NCBI GenBank assembly: GCA_905221605.1
Contig: CAJNDS010002076.1
Coordinates: 404,463-468,462, forward strand
DNA from: Symbiodinium natans
Taxonomy: Eukaryota; Sar; Dinophyceae; Suessiales; Symbiodiniaceae
Length of the DNA stretch: 64,000 nucleotides
Reading direction: 5' to 3'
Of this stretch, positions 1 to 11,679 are shown piece after piece. Below the pieces are notes generated by a model. It was not told the DNA's origin. It saw only the letters and a program-made list of their open reading frames with translations, and ran no database searches. How positions within the stretch are numbered: position 1 is the stretch's first letter; every line of letters starts with the position of its first letter. The translations under genes and the position numbers were made by a program.

Positions 1-82
1 GGTTGACGACGGATTTTGGAAGCTATTTGAGCGGCGGAGGGTTTTGCAGCACTGCACATGATGAGGGCTTGACATGCAACAG

Positions 83-116
83 CTTGAGCAAATCCAGACA
101 CAGAAGCTGAATCAAG
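83..116 (+). CDS. Putative Gln-rich exon, unidentified gene
   Basis: A short open stretch between an acceptor-like AG and a GC donor encodes LEQIQTQKLNQ, a Gln-rich helical sequence. It resembles in style, but is not known to belong to, the Gln-rich exons at 38-42 kb. It is only about 11 residues, so chance is possible; no family can be named. Confidence 0.25.
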
Positions 117-1289
117 GCTGCGCGTGTTGCCAGTGCGTGGGAATGGCCAGAGCATCCATGCCCGCACGATGGCCAAGTCCATGTAGCCGCACGCTCGTCA
201 GATGGCACTGCCGCACTGCCCTAGAAACTGGTCACCAAGTCGTGACCCGATGTTACTTCCTGGATGCGCCCGCTGGGGTTGGTACATACGATTTCGGCGT
301 GCCTGGCGCGCTTTCCTACATTCCCCCCGGTCTCTAGCAGTTGTTTTTTTTGGCCCGCGCGCCTGAATCAATAGTGTAACTTGTGTAATGCAGTGTACAT
401 GACCTGGAACGTGCGTCCTGAAACCTCCTTGCGTCGCTGTTTTGAGACACATTGAGCCATGCTGTGAGAGGTACGTCAGGGACGACTGGATTTCTCCAGC
501 GCGTGGCAGCGAATTTGAAGAACAGGCTTGTTGGGGACTTTTCAAACCTCCAACCTTCAAACCCGCATTCAAGATGCCCTCAGACTTGTAGCCCTCTAGC
601 AGAGAGTTGAAAAGTGTGCAGAGGTCCTGGTCCCACTCCATAAGCTTGCAATCCGCAGGCATTCCTTCGTTAAATGCTCTCTCAGAGTTTCGTCTGGGCT
701 TAGGACTTTTGGGTGCGTCATCTTGAACTTCCCCAACCCCCATCGCAGGCCAGTTTTCTACCTGGCGCCCGGAGCCCAAAGATCAGGGGCCTTTCCAAGC
801 CCTTCACCAGGGAACATTGGACACACAGGAAAGTGCCTAGCCCCGTGCAGCCCTTAAAGCGGCACGCGTGCGAGAAACATGCGCATCCTGCGTGTGGTCG
901 AAAATAGATGGTAGCATGTATATAATGCATTCTTATCCCCCCCCCACACACTGAAGACATACACACAGTTACATGCACACCCCACCCATATATATATATA
1001 TATCTTTATACACATGCATTCATATCCCACATTTGTTTGTTTTAGAATTTTAGTGTGCGACGTAGAATACAAAGGTATACTTCGTCGGATGTATAGTGCA
1101 CAATAGCGTGCTGTTATGTATAAATACTGAGATATATACCACTCCAACATCTAGGTACAACTATGACACACACACATATATGTATGTATGTAAGACCTTT
1201 AGGGTCTATTTGGTACGGCACTTGTCTTAGCTATTAAGAGATAGGTTGTGTTTTTTTTTTAAGAGTTTAAGGATGTTAGGGGAACCCTG

Positions 1290-2170
1290 TAAATTTAAAA
1301 TCCTTAAAATCCTTAAAATCCTTAAAATCCTTAAAATCCTTAAAATGTTTAAATGGCCGGCCTTTTAAAATTTTCCATAAAATTTTACAAGGCCGGCCAT
1401 TTAAAATTTTAAGGATTTTAAGGATTTTAAGGATTTTTCAAAATTTAAATGGTTTGGGGAGGGCCGGTCCAAACCCTTTAAAATCCTTAAAATCCTCAAA
1501 ATCCTCAAAATTGTAAAAGGCCGGCCATTTATAATTTTAAGGATTTTAAGGATTTTAAGGATTTTAAGGATATTGCGGCCTTTTAAAATTTCAAATTGGC
1601 TTTTCAAGTTCTTTAAAATCTTTAAAATCCTTAAAATCTTTAAAATTTTAAACGGCCGGCCATTTAGAATTTTAAGGATTTTAAGGTTTTTAAGCATTTT
1701 AAGGATTTTAAGGTTTTTTTTCGGCCTCTTAAAAATTCAAATTGGCTTTTCAAATTCCTTAAAATCTTCAAAATCCTTAAAATCCTTAAAATTTTAAAAG
1801 GCAGGCCATTTAAAATTTTAAGGATTTTAAGGATTTTAAGGATTTTAAAAATGTACATGGTTTGGGGAGGGGCCCGGGGCCGGTCCAAACCCTTTAAAAT
1901 CCTTAAAATCCTCAAAATCCTTAAAATCCTTAACATCCTCAAAATTTTAAAAGGCCGGCCATTTCGAATTTTAAGGATTTTAAGGATTTTAAGGATTTTA
2001 AGGTTTTTACGGCCTTTTAAACATTCAAATTGGTTTTTCACATTCTTTAAAATCTTTAAAATCCTTAAAATCCTTAAAATTTTAAAAGGCCGGCCATTTA
2101 AAATTTCAAGGGTTTTAAGGGTTTTAAGGATTTTAAGGATTTTTAAGGATTTTAAGGATTTTACGGCCTC
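1290..2170. repeat. Palindromic AT-rich satellite with GGCCGGCC cores
   Basis: About 880 bp alternates runs of CCTTAAAAT with runs of its complement ATTTTAAGG. The switch is often at the 8-bp palindrome GGCCGGCC, found at 1355, 1391, 1519, 1654, 1953 and 2088. A second spacer, GGTTTGGGGAGGG followed by a CCGGTCC core, occurs near 1450 and 1860. Every half-unit can pair with the next, so the block is a chain of nested hairpins. Frames open on both strands are a by-product of the 9-bp period and are not genes. Confidence 0.95.
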
Positions 2171-2901
2171 TTAAAGGCCTTCGAGCATTTGAAGTGGAGG
2201 TTCTCTATCCGCGAAAATGGCTGGATAGCATGAACCAGTTTCACCTATGAGCTGATTGCTCTGAGCCAAAATAACCAACCCACACTTGCGAAAGCCTTTG
2301 TATTGCCTAGCCCTGCAAATGCTCATGCCCATGAAGCGCAGCTCATTGTACCATTGCCGTAGGTCACAGGCCAAGTCCAGGTGGTAGCGAGATCTCGGTC
2401 TGCCCCAACAAGGGGCCGTGACTTGGACACGAGTGTGCAAAGAAGGCAACGCCCTCGGCCAAAGGCATCGCAGTGCAAGGAGCTATGTTGGCAATGCATT
2501 CTGGGGTGCTTCTCACTACCCCCCACCCTCATAAAGGCTCGAATAAGGCTTGCTAGTTGTCGTCGGATTTTAGCATTAGGGTTGTTTCGATTCAGGCTGT
2601 AGAGGAACTGGCCTTGTGGGGGGGGGGGGGGCATTGAGGGAATCTCTAAGGGTTTCGGGTTTAGGGAATCTCTAAGGGTTTCGGGTTTAGGGATTCCTAT
2701 AAACCCCAAACCCTAAACATGAACCGCTGCAGGTTAGCCTAAAGCCTGCCTGTGCTAAATTCTAATCCGAGACCCCAGGGCCTAGTAGGACTTCTTGTAC
2801 ATGGGCCTCAACCCTAACGAACCCTAACATACGCTAACCCTGAACCTTAAACCCCGAACCCTGAACCTTTGCGCAGACACTCCCTGCTCGTAGCGCTTCC
2901 A

Positions 2902-2955
2902 GAGCCCTCCGACGTGGCGCGCCAAGCGATGGCAGCATCCTTGGAGCTTTGGCAG
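2902..2955 (+). CDS. Putative exon between C-rich and G-rich arms
   Basis: After an AG, the frame reads PSDVARQAMAASLELWQ with mostly G/C third positions, then a GA donor. It is preceded (2810-2868) by degenerate CCCTAAA-like sequence and followed (2975-3033) by degenerate TTTAGGG-like sequence, the arrangement seen around confirmed exons further right. No family recognised; exon status is inferred from codon pattern and context only. Confidence 0.3.
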
Positions 2956-3172
2956 GAGCCCCTTCAACGAAGCTAGGGCTTCTGGTTTAGGCTTTAGGCT
3001 TTTGGGGTCTTTCGGGTTCATAGCTTAGGGTTGAGTGCATCTTCTTGCGCAGCGTCCACACAAGGGGTGGCACCATCTTGGTCGCATGCGCTGTGAAGGC
3101 AACACAGCTCAAATCGACATCTGCCAAAGCCTTGCTGCTTTCTTCATCTCTGCTTCTTTTCATCCCCCCTCT

Positions 3173-3400
<228 letters not shown>

Positions 3401-3740
3401 GAGGGAGGGAGGGTGAGAGAGAGATGGAGACAAATGCAGTCAAGGAAGGGGCAGATGATGAGAGCGAGGGCGTCTTGCTTTCCCTGAGCTCTCGGTTCCT
3501 TTCATTTGTCCTTTCTTCTTATGAAGAGAAAAAGGAGAAGAGCAGAGGATGAAGGCAAGGGAAGAGAAAACGTGTGAGCCGAGCGAAAGAGGAGTTCTCC
3601 CTTCCTGTCCCCACCATCTGCCTTCATCCTATCTTTTCCTTTTTGTTCTCTGTTATTCCTTATTGTCCGCAGAAAGTTTTGGAAAGAAGGGGAGGGAGGA
3701 AAGAGGGGAGGGGAGGGATGAGAGAGCAAGAGATGGCAGA

Positions 3741-3834
<94 letters not shown>

Positions 3835-3868
3835 CAGAGCGAGGAAGAGAGAGAGAGAGAGAGAGATT
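3741..3868. repeat. Long GA microsatellite
   Basis: Almost pure GA repeat, the complement of the CT tract about 400 bp to the left. The spacer centre (about 3515-3545) is itself a near-palindrome of C/T then A/G sequence. Confidence 0.95.
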
Positions 3869-4439
3869 GAAAAAAAATCTTGAGAGGGAAGGAAAGAAGA
3901 GATAAACACATCGAGATGAAGTGGTGTCTTCCCTTTTTCCCCTTCCTTCGTGTTATATCAGGTAAACAAAAACACTACTAATAGGAAAAGGCGAAAAGCG
4001 GCTAAAACAACAATATGGTCATGGGAAGAAGGAAATCATATTTATTCACAAAGGAGTATGTTATCGTCTTATTTAAAGCAACACACTTGAGGGCGCTCAG
4101 GGTGTGTCATTTCCAGCAGCTCCTGTAGTTAGCGTTATTTATGTTATTATTGATTTTTTTAAAGTAGTATATTTATGGCAAACACCACACCCTTAAACGA
4201 GGGTTGAATGGAAAACTTACACCCTAGAATGAGATGGTAGGTGGCGAAGCCCTAGGAAAATAAGAGATGTGATGCCAAACATGGGAGCCCTTAGCCGTGA
4301 ACCGAACTAGCCCTAAGCCATAAATTTTGCCTTAAACCTAAACCCTACAAATTGTATGTGCGAATTGAACCGTTTAAATAGCAAACAAAAGGGGAGTGCC
4401 AAATAGACCCTAAAGGTCCATGCCACATATATGTATATA

Positions 4440-6130
4440 TATATATACACATACATGCACGTTTCTTTAATTTTACATGATGCATCATGTTTTACATGTT
4501 TTTTACAAACATATTTGTACAGCATACCATAACATACCTATCCCAAGGTCCCTTGTCAAGGGCCCACCCCGAAATCCCTCAACCCTCAGCAAATTGGTGC
4601 ACTGGGATAAGTGCTAGCTAAGGAAGTCACGAAGGCCTAGACGCTAGGACAGCTACGCAGTTGAACTCGATTCAAGAGATGGGAAGGCAACCGCTCTCAA
4701 CTAGCTGCCACTGCCACAGTGAAGGTTTTTCGCCACCTGCATGATTGCATGGACACTGGCGTCCCTCGGATCATGTTGGTGCAGAGGGGCGGATAACAAA
4801 GTAAGGAAAGGGGCTGACTTCGACGTGGTTCGGCTGATTGTCTACAATTCCAGGAAGGGTTTGGGGCCCTTTTTGTTAGAAGCATGGCAAGCACATTCTA
4901 ACACAGAGCTCTGCAGACATCCTGGTCGTTTTGGGGCGGTTGGGTCACCCAGGCCGAAACTCTCTCATACTCTGAAGTATTCTGCCGACGTGCAGTCCAT
5001 GGTCTTGATAGCGACTTGGGCACCCTAAATGATGCTCGACATCACCCAAGAGTCCCCAATTCAACCCTCGCTGATTCGAAGCGCAGCTTGGGATTCCCAT
5101 ACGCCGTGCCTGCAGGATCTTTACGCCCAACTTCGCAGTGGACCTGACTGGAGTCCCATGCATAGCCCGGCAGGGAGAGTTCTTGGATTCGATGCCTTTA
5201 TCGCCGGGCCCGAATTCGGTTAAGGGTTGAGAGTAATTATTTGGGGGAGTTTGCCGGAACAGAGGGAGGTACTTGCGCTGACTCTCGACACGTCAAGGCC
5301 TTCCACTGAGCGGCCTGGGTCACTCCCAAGCAGTATTGCAGTTTAGGGTTGTTTAGGGTATAGGATTTAGGGTGCACCTGGCATCATCAAGGTCTTCCGT
5401 GCTGAAATCCACAAACACGTTCTTAAACTGTGTTTATGTCCGAACACCTGCATGTCTTCCTAATCAAGCGAGCCACCTAGAAGATGAACCTACGCTGCAG
5501 ACGGCCTTCGAGCTAATTATAGGCTTTCGTCCCCCGAGGTTTGGACCCAGTTCATCAATGGGCTTCTCATGCCGCCGATCATCTTCGCCTTATGGTGGGC
5601 CAAGCTGGTCTGAAAGTAATTCGGCGGTTTGAGCTGTAAATGTCGAGCCTGAAGCCTCTGTTTCTTACTGAACCCAACTCGCTCTGAGGGGGGGCGAGGG
5701 GGCCGATCGGGAGAAGCACAAAACAAAGAAGAGGGAAAGCCACGAGGTACCTGGCCTCCTACCACCTCCCAGAAGGCCATCGACTGGGGACCTGCTACAA
5801 GCCGCCGACTCAAGAGCTTCGTTTTATTCATCCATCGGAGCTACCTTGGGGTGGTTTTGGTGGTTTAAGGTTGAGGGCTTGCGGTCTTTAAGAGGATTGT
5901 GAACAGGCTTCGTGGTTTCAAGGTTCTAGCATGTAGTGCAGCAGAAGTCAGCAGAACACTCACACAAGAAGTCAACAAATGCCTCGTTTGGGGAAAGTCC
6001 TACGCAGGACAGTGCTTTCGAGAAGATGTTGGAACCAAGGCCAAGGCTTGGCAAGAACGAAGTGGACTGGGCCCAAATGGCCCAAGTCTAAAAATTTGGG
6101 CACCGCTTACCCGAGGCTTTCCCGCTTACC
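4440..6130 (+). other. Stretch with no confidently assigned gene
   Basis: Contains a TA/CA tract at the left end and degenerate TTTAGGG motifs near 5220 and 5340-5370. Coding-like fragments occur (for example ADFDVVRLIVYN near 4820 and DLYAQLRSGPDWSP near 5118) but without a recognisable family or paired splice sites I trust. Confidence 0.3.
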
Positions 6131-6307
6131 TTCGGCCGAGCATTTGTACCCACGGTGCTGGCCCTTACCGAGTCTATGTGGGTTCGGGATGGTTCTCTCA
6201 GGTGGAGTCTCTTCGTCGTCTTTGGAATTTGTGCAGCCTTCTGCTTCGTGTCCATCCCTTTCGCCATCCAGGAGACTTCACTGAGGCAAGAGCTTAGGGA
6301 CGTTTAG
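6131..6307 (+). CDS. Putative exon with one membrane-spanning segment
   Basis: An open frame ends at TAG (6305-6307) and encodes a hydrophobic run, LFVVFGICAAFCFVSIPFAI, followed by a polar QETSLRQELRDV tail. The composition (Val/Phe/Ala/Ile core flanked by Arg and charged residues) is typical of a transmembrane helix. Third positions are G/C-biased as in the confirmed exons. The left boundary is uncertain; the stop may be a true C-terminus or may lie in the following intron. It precedes EF-hand exons on the same strand, which would fit a Ca-regulated membrane protein, but linkage is not shown. Confidence 0.4.
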   Translation, partial: FGRAFVPTVLALTESMWVRDGSLRWSLFVVFGICAAFCFVSIPFAIQETSLRQELRDV

Positions 6308-6424
6308 AGTCAGCTGACTCCCTCGAAGGACAGCTTCACCACGAGCAACGACGAGGAGCTCCTGGCGTGGGTACAGATCAGCTGAACCACAGCAGCTGCC
6401 AGAGCCCAAGGGGGCTCCCCTGAA

Positions 6425-6900
6425 CACCGACTACAACAGCAACAACCACAACAACCCCACCACCGCAACCACGGCAACCAGGGCACCCACGGCAACCAGG
6501 CCACCAGGCCACCAGGGCCACCACGGCAACCAAGGCCACCAGAATCACCACAAAAACCGACAAGCGACAAGCGACAAGCGACAAGCAACAAGCAACCAAA
6601 GCAACAGGCAAGCAAAACAGGCAAGCAGGCAAGCAGGCAAACAGGCAACCGGCAACGGGCAATAGGCCACAGTCACCAGGCAACAGGCGACAGGCGACAG
6701 GCGACAGGCGACAGGTATTTACCAGGCCACAACAAAAAGGCAACGAGCAACAGGCAACAAGCAACAAACAACAACAGCAACAACAACAAGCAAACTGCAA
6801 CGGGCAACATGCAATAGGCAACAGGCAACAGGCAACAAGCAATAGGAAACAGGAAACAAGAAACAGCAAACGAGAAACAGGTAACACGAACATGACATGG
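6425..6900. repeat. GCAACAGG-type minisatellite
   Basis: Imperfect tandem copies of a roughly 7-10-bp motif (GGCAACAGGCAAC, GGCAACCAGG, AGCAAGCAGGCA) run for about 475 bp. Purine/CA-rich on + and CTGTTGCC-rich on -. The minus frames encode Leu/Ala/Cys/Val-rich strings that mimic membrane protein; I regard these as repeat artefacts. Confidence 0.85.
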
Positions 6901-7597
6901 CCGCAGAAGAAGAAGCAAAGCTCGGCTGGCAAGGTGCGTGGCCACCTGCACTGACCATCTTTGCGTAGAGTCGTAGAGGGTCTCTGACGGGTTCAAAAGC
7001 CCTTTTGCATACAGCCCTGGCTCAGTATGAGTTTCGGGGAGTTGAGGCGAGCGCCAATCCTAAACCCTACAACACGATTCAAAGCTCGAATTGAACCCCA
7101 CCCCTTGATCCATTGAAATCTGACGGAAACTCGTACCGAAGGCTGGAGAGGCGACAGTTAACGACCTGCCTCAGGTCCGAAAGTACCTAAGGGGCACCAG
7201 TTTTCGCTCCTCGGGACGCCTTTTGCACGCCTTCTCTGCCGTGGATCCATGAGGGGCAAGGATGCTGGACGCAACGAGAACAAGCAGCAATCATAAAGTA
7301 CCAAATGACATGTAGAACAAGAGTCGGAGTAAGAGCAAGCGCCTTGCTAGTAGTAGTCGTACTGCAAGCGTAATATCATTTGCAATGGCAATGGTAACAA
7401 TATGGCACTAGGTTCAACAAACAAAATTGGTAACCTTTGGCACCAGCAACAGTAGCAGCCATAGTAGTCATTGTCTTCGTACATCGTAGCACAAATGAAA
7501 CCAACACACGATTAACAAAAAGCAGTCACCATGTCTCTCGTTCTCAGAGCATCCGGCCCTTGCTGTGGCTTGACTGGACCTGAGGTCCAAAAAAGGA

Positions 7598-7626
7598 CCT
7601 GGCCGCTGCGCTTGGCAGCGGCCAGG
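7598..7626. other. Perfect 12-bp stem hairpin
   Basis: CCTGGCCGCTGC, a five-base GCTTG loop, then GCAGCGGCCAGG. Just upstream AGGTCC (7583-7588) and GGACCT (7595-7600) form a second, mutually exclusive hairpin around an A-run. No long U-run follows, so it is not a bacterial-type terminator. Function unknown. Confidence 0.8.
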
Positions 7627-7877
7627 AATGTACAGAGGGATCCCTGCATGAAAGGAGCCTCAAACTCTTCAAGTCTTCAAGTACCTAAAGCTCAAGACTC
7701 CCAAATTGTCAACCCTAAAACCCTTTAAGCCCTAAACCGACCCTTGACCCTTCACCTGGTTAGGGCAGCTCCCTCTGCGACATTGGGGCTGCAAGAGAGG
7801 GGTGGCAAAAAAGCTGCGTCTGTCCACCCTCCCCCCCTCCCCCCCCTGCCCCAGCATCCTGCTTCAACGGGGCTAAG

Positions 7878-7980
7878 AGCTTCGCGCTGCCTCGCAACAG
7901 ATCCTTGACTTCCAAATTGATGACATCGTCCGGCCGCGCGACTACCTCGGAACGGAGGGAAGGCACGACCCACGCACTTT
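7878..7980 (+). CDS. Putative exon, unidentified
   Basis: Following GGGCTAAG, the frame reads LRAASQQILDFQIDDIV then RPRDYLGTE, with G/C-rich third positions. An in-frame TAA lies immediately upstream, so this must be an exon rather than a long reading frame. The donor could be at about 7954 or 7980. Lies between the membrane-segment exon (6.2 kb) and the EF-hand exons on the same strand; no family recognised. Confidence 0.4.
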
Positions 7981-8976
7981 TGCGCCTAAAAGCTTAGCAT
8001 GTCTGCTTAGGCAGTGGCCATAAGAACCCAGGCAGGAAGACCTACAGGAGAGCCGTTTCAGAGTCAGTTGATAGGGGGGGTCAAGCAGCCCATGCCTTTC
8101 GGAGAAATCCCTGAGCGGGGGAGATGCGAGTACCTCCATTTGCACGTCGTTAAAAAAAGGGGGCCTCTCACCTCGCTTACATGAACGCCACTGTACTTGA
8201 GAGACCAATACGCTATACGGCTTCTTACCATATTCGGGCACAGAAAAAAGGGTGGCTGCTAAGTGGCTAAAATAAGTACAGCTCTTTAATTGGTTACTGA
8301 GTGCCATATGAACCTCCAAGTAGAGGCAGAAAGTCATGCCGCAGGCTCCGCCGCACGCGCGCAGCAGTGGAGGCCCTTAGCAGCTAAACAAGAGCCGAAT
8401 CTACTAAGGGGGCATCTTAAGCTACTGTAACGGTTACTTGTGTGACGGTTATGCAAAGTTATGCATATCATTTGGGTAAAACAACTGGTCTGTGCAACTG
8501 TAGTGGTTGGAAGAGGGTCCGAGACTTGAATAGAGTATGTGTTGTCTTCGTGCAGTGGATGTCAGGGTTGGCCGAGAGAGCTCGTCTTTACGGGAGCACA
8601 GCGTTCAAAGTAAAGCAAGGAAACAGATTTGCTGGAACTGGGTTGGTCGGTTAGCCAGCACCGTGAGGACTTACCGCAGTCAACTTTTAAATCCAAGATA
8701 TCCCAAAATACATCAGGGCTTCGGCCACGTACACTTGACCCCCTAAGCTTTATATGGAGCACAGCCACCCCGAGGCTGAGAGACGCCCCATACTGGTAGG
8801 TGAAAACGGAACGCGAAGCCTAGCAAGCTTCAGCTTAGTGATGCCGAAAAGCGATCAAACCTCTAAGAGCGCGGGCTGAGCGACAAGGACTTAAGCTCCA
8901 GAGGCGTTCTGACATGTATGCGCCCCCTAAACAACCAAAAACCCTACCCCAACAACAACCCTCCGGCAGAGCGCAG

Positions 8977-9012
8977 GCGGATGTGGACGGTGACGGCATC
9001 CTCACCGTGGCG
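8977..9012 (+). CDS. EF-hand loop exon 1
   Basis: The exon encodes ADVDGDGILTVA. This matches the canonical EF-hand calcium loop: Asp at positions 1, 3 and 5, Gly at 6, a hydrophobic residue at 8; the position-12 acidic residue would come from the next exon. The acceptor GCGCAG precedes it; downstream is a run of about 20 G, so the donor lies at the start of that run. Known role of the motif: Ca2+ binding. The host protein is unknown; a second loop lies at 10.2 kb. Confidence 0.6.
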
Positions 9013-9149
9013 GGGGGGGGGGGGGGGGGGGTAGGGGAAGAGGCTTGCCCTCGCTTATGCTCCATAATATACGGTCCAAAGAGCTGCTTTAAAGCCAACT
9101 GTAGAATCTGTGATGATATGAAAGTATGCTCAAAAACAGAACAAAAAAT

Positions 9150-9345
9150 GAACATAAAGAAATATGTATATATATATGTATGTGTATATGTATATATACA
9201 TATGTATATATACGTATATATATATATGTGTGTGTGTGTATATATGTATTTTACATTTTGCTTGTATGATATATATATATATATATAGATATATACATGC
9301 ATACAGATATAGACAGATATATATATATATATGATATGTAACGAT
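9150..9345. repeat. TA/TG-rich microsatellite
   Basis: Alternating TATATG/TGTATA sequence with (TA)n cores. Open frames of Tyr/Ile/Val are low-complexity artefacts. Confidence 0.9.
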
Positions 9346-9941
9346 ATCCCTGTAAGTTGCGTGGTGCAGGCTTCGGGGGGCTTTCGGGGATTCCTTTTGG
9401 GGGCCTTGCCGGGCTACTGTACCTAAAGCTAGCTGGCTTTGTTCAGCTCCGCTGAGCTCTTTTCATGCATGGAAAATGGAACCCGCAAAGATTTCACGAG
9501 AGAACAGGCGCCGACAGAGCCGCCCAAGACATGTCTCGCTGCGTGCACTTTAGATGCAGCAGCATCTGGGCAGGACAACTTAGCCAAAGTCTTTGCCAAG
9601 AAGCGGCGACCTCAGGGGAACTCGATGCAAGGCCTGACACGGACATCTCCAGAAGCCCTGCAGGCTCCAGCCAGGCGCTTCTACCTACTCTTCTATCCCT
9701 GACACGCAAAACTGTCGATCTCAACCCCTCGTACAAGTTGCACGCATCAAACCCTCAAGTCCCAAACTAAGCCCGCCAGAAAAGATGCCCTTCAAACCTT
9801 TCCAAACCCTGCAAGTCCTGAAAGCACTTAGCTGCCAGAGCCCCGCGGGGCCCCAGGCCTCACAAGTTCAAAAGCCTACACCCATTCAGGGTCCTTGTTA
9901 GGGGCTCCCGCTGTTACAAGGCTCCTAATGACATGGTACCC

Positions 9942-9983
9942 AAACCCTAAACCCTAAACCCTAACCCCTAAACCCTAAACCCT
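9942..9983 (-). repeat. Interstitial CCCTAAA telomere-like array
   Basis: Five to six near-perfect copies of AAACCCT (TTTAGGG on the opposite strand), the plant/dinoflagellate-type telomere unit. Faces the inverted array at 10108-10171, with a coding-like exon between. Confidence 0.95.
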
Positions 9984-10013
9984 ATTATACGGACAGACCC
10001 CACAGCTCCCTAG

Positions 10014-10069
10014 GCTTCCGGAGGATGAGGCGAAGCAGCTGGCCCAGGTCCGGGAGAGATGGCGGCAGG
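10014..10069 (+). CDS. Putative helical exon between telomere-like arms
   Basis: Acceptor CCCTAG, then the frame LPEDEAKQLAQVRERWRQ, then a GT donor. Strong G/C third positions and an amphipathic charged helix pattern. It lies between the two EF-hand loop exons on the same strand, at a place where an EF-hand linker helix would be expected, so the three may belong to one protein; phase compatibility was not fully resolved. Confidence 0.55.
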
Positions 10070-10107
10070 GTGGCAAGATTCATCAGAGTATGCAGTGGAA
10101 ATTAGAG

Positions 10108-10171
10108 TTTAGGGTTTAGGGTTTAGGGGTTTAGGGTTTAGGGTTTAGGGTTTAGGGTTTAGGGTTTAGGG
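10108..10171 (+). repeat. Interstitial TTTAGGG telomere-like array
   Basis: Eight or nine copies of TTTAGGG, one with an extra G. Inverted relative to the array at 9942-9983, so the two can pair across the 10014-10069 exon. Confidence 0.95.
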
Positions 10172-10208
10172 ATAATCATCACCCAACAATCGCCTGGGTC
10201 ATAGGCAG

Positions 10209-10260
10209 CCACTATCAGTATTCTGGAGTGGAGGACCTGGACGTGGATGGCAAGGGCAAG
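10209..10260 (+). CDS. EF-hand-like loop exon 2
   Basis: Encodes HYQYSGVEDLDVDGKGK, ending at an AAG before a GT donor. The register DVDGKGK followed by a hydrophobic residue fits an EF-hand loop (Asp 1, Asp 3, Gly 6), though positions 8-12 would come from the next exon or from read-through; it is less canonical than the loop at 8977. Same strand as the neighbouring exons. Confidence 0.45.
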
Positions 10261-10789
10261 GTTCTGCTGGATCAGGCCAGCCCCTGTTGAATTGTATCAC
10301 CCCCCCCCCCTCCCCCCTCCCACCTCAGCCCGCCCAAAAATAGCTGCGGCACGAAGGATCCCGTCCACCCAGCAAAAAATAGCTGCGGCACGATATTGGG
10401 GGGAGGGACAGCTGTCGCTCGACTCGCATTATTTTTTTTCCTGGGCCCTAGCAAGGTACGCCCAAAGTCCTCTACCCTCAGCCCCCTGCAAGCCTACATC
10501 CCTATGCCTTCAATCCCAACAGGCCTCAAAATCCCCCCAAATCTCCCAATCCTGAGCCACACCATACCGCGAGGTCTTGGGATGGACGCCTGCCTGCCTC
10601 GCTTCAATTTCAATTGCACCCTCACAATTGAAGGGAGTCGACCTCTGTCTTCTTGTGCTGGCGAAGTGGAGGAGGGATTCTTTAAAGAACGTGAGGGTGT
10701 CTCGGATGGTTCGCAGGTTCAGCAGGATTTGCATGAGTTGCATCAAAGGTAGAGAGCCAAATCGCATCAGCTAGACATCGGCAGCTAAG

Positions 10790-10935
10790 TGCTTCTGCAT
10801 CGCCCGACGGCGTTGCCAGGGAGCGCTGCGCGAACAACGTAGAGTTCCTGGATCGGTTCAGGCGCTCGGAATCCCACGAAAGCCGAAACACCCAGAGCCG
10901 AAGCAGGTTTTGGAACCAGCAGCCTTTTGGAACGC
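10790..10935 (+). CDS. Putative Arg/Ser-rich exon
   Basis: Open frame containing DGVARERCANNVEFLDRFRR followed by a Ser/Arg-rich tail and NQQPFGTL before a TGA at about 10935. Codon pattern resembles the confirmed exons. No family recognised; donor not fixed. Confidence 0.35.
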
Positions 10936-11487
10936 TTACCTGAGCCCTAAACCCTATAAACTTAAACCCTAAACTCTTTGCCGCCCCGGGCAGGATGCTT
11001 CAGGCGCTGAAGCTGCCCGTCCTAGTGCCTCGTCAGGGTTTGGAGTTGACGGGGATTTAGTCTCCTCGGCAGGAGAATTCATTTAGCACCTGTGTTTATC
11101 GGCTAGAAACCCATGGGAACATCGAGCGTGATGGCTTGTTTTGTCCAAGATGTTCTGCCCTCAGAACAATGGCGTGCGGCTTGCAAGCTTTGTTAGGAAG
11201 GGGCCCATGGTACGTTGTATTTGTAGTAGAGCGTTCAGGGCTACTTCTTTGTGAGGGGCGGGGTCGCTGGAGGTTTGTTTAAGGGTCCAGCACAACACCG
11301 TCCTGCAGACCTCGAGCTCCAGATTCCCCGACTCCAAACACCGGGAAACTCAGAATGCCTTTAAATACTACCCCCCCCCAACAGAGAGAGTGCACCAAAG
11401 CCCAGGTGTCTGGCATTGGGCCGGAGCCTCTGCGAGCAGAGTCTTGTAGGAATTGTCGAAGGCTCCTGGCATCTCTTGCCATGCCAG

Positions 11488-11542
11488 CAAGTCCAAAAGA
11501 CAGGGCAGGCCATTTCTCAGCAGCTACAGCTCCACAATCCTA
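11488..11542 (+). CDS. Putative Gln-rich exon
   Basis: Encodes QVQKTGQAISQQLQLHNP after ATGCCAG. Short, Gln-rich; no named family. Confidence 0.35.
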
Positions 11543-11679
11543 GGGGGAAGAGGATTTCATTTGCGGGGGCGTGGGGAGCGTCATATCGCCCTGCGCCTTA
11601 GTCCAAAGCCGAAGAAGTCCTGTAAACCTCCCAAAACTCTACAAGCCGTCTCAACGAAATCCGGAGCCGCAATTCTCAG

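Noticed and set aside
1401-2174. Ile/Leu/Lys-repeat frames on both strands
   Set aside because: By-product of the 9-bp satellite period (CCTTAAAAT and its complement).
9942-10171. Possible chromosome end or fusion point
   Set aside because: Arrays are short, degenerate, face each other across an exon and recur throughout the window, so they are interstitial motifs rather than a telomere.
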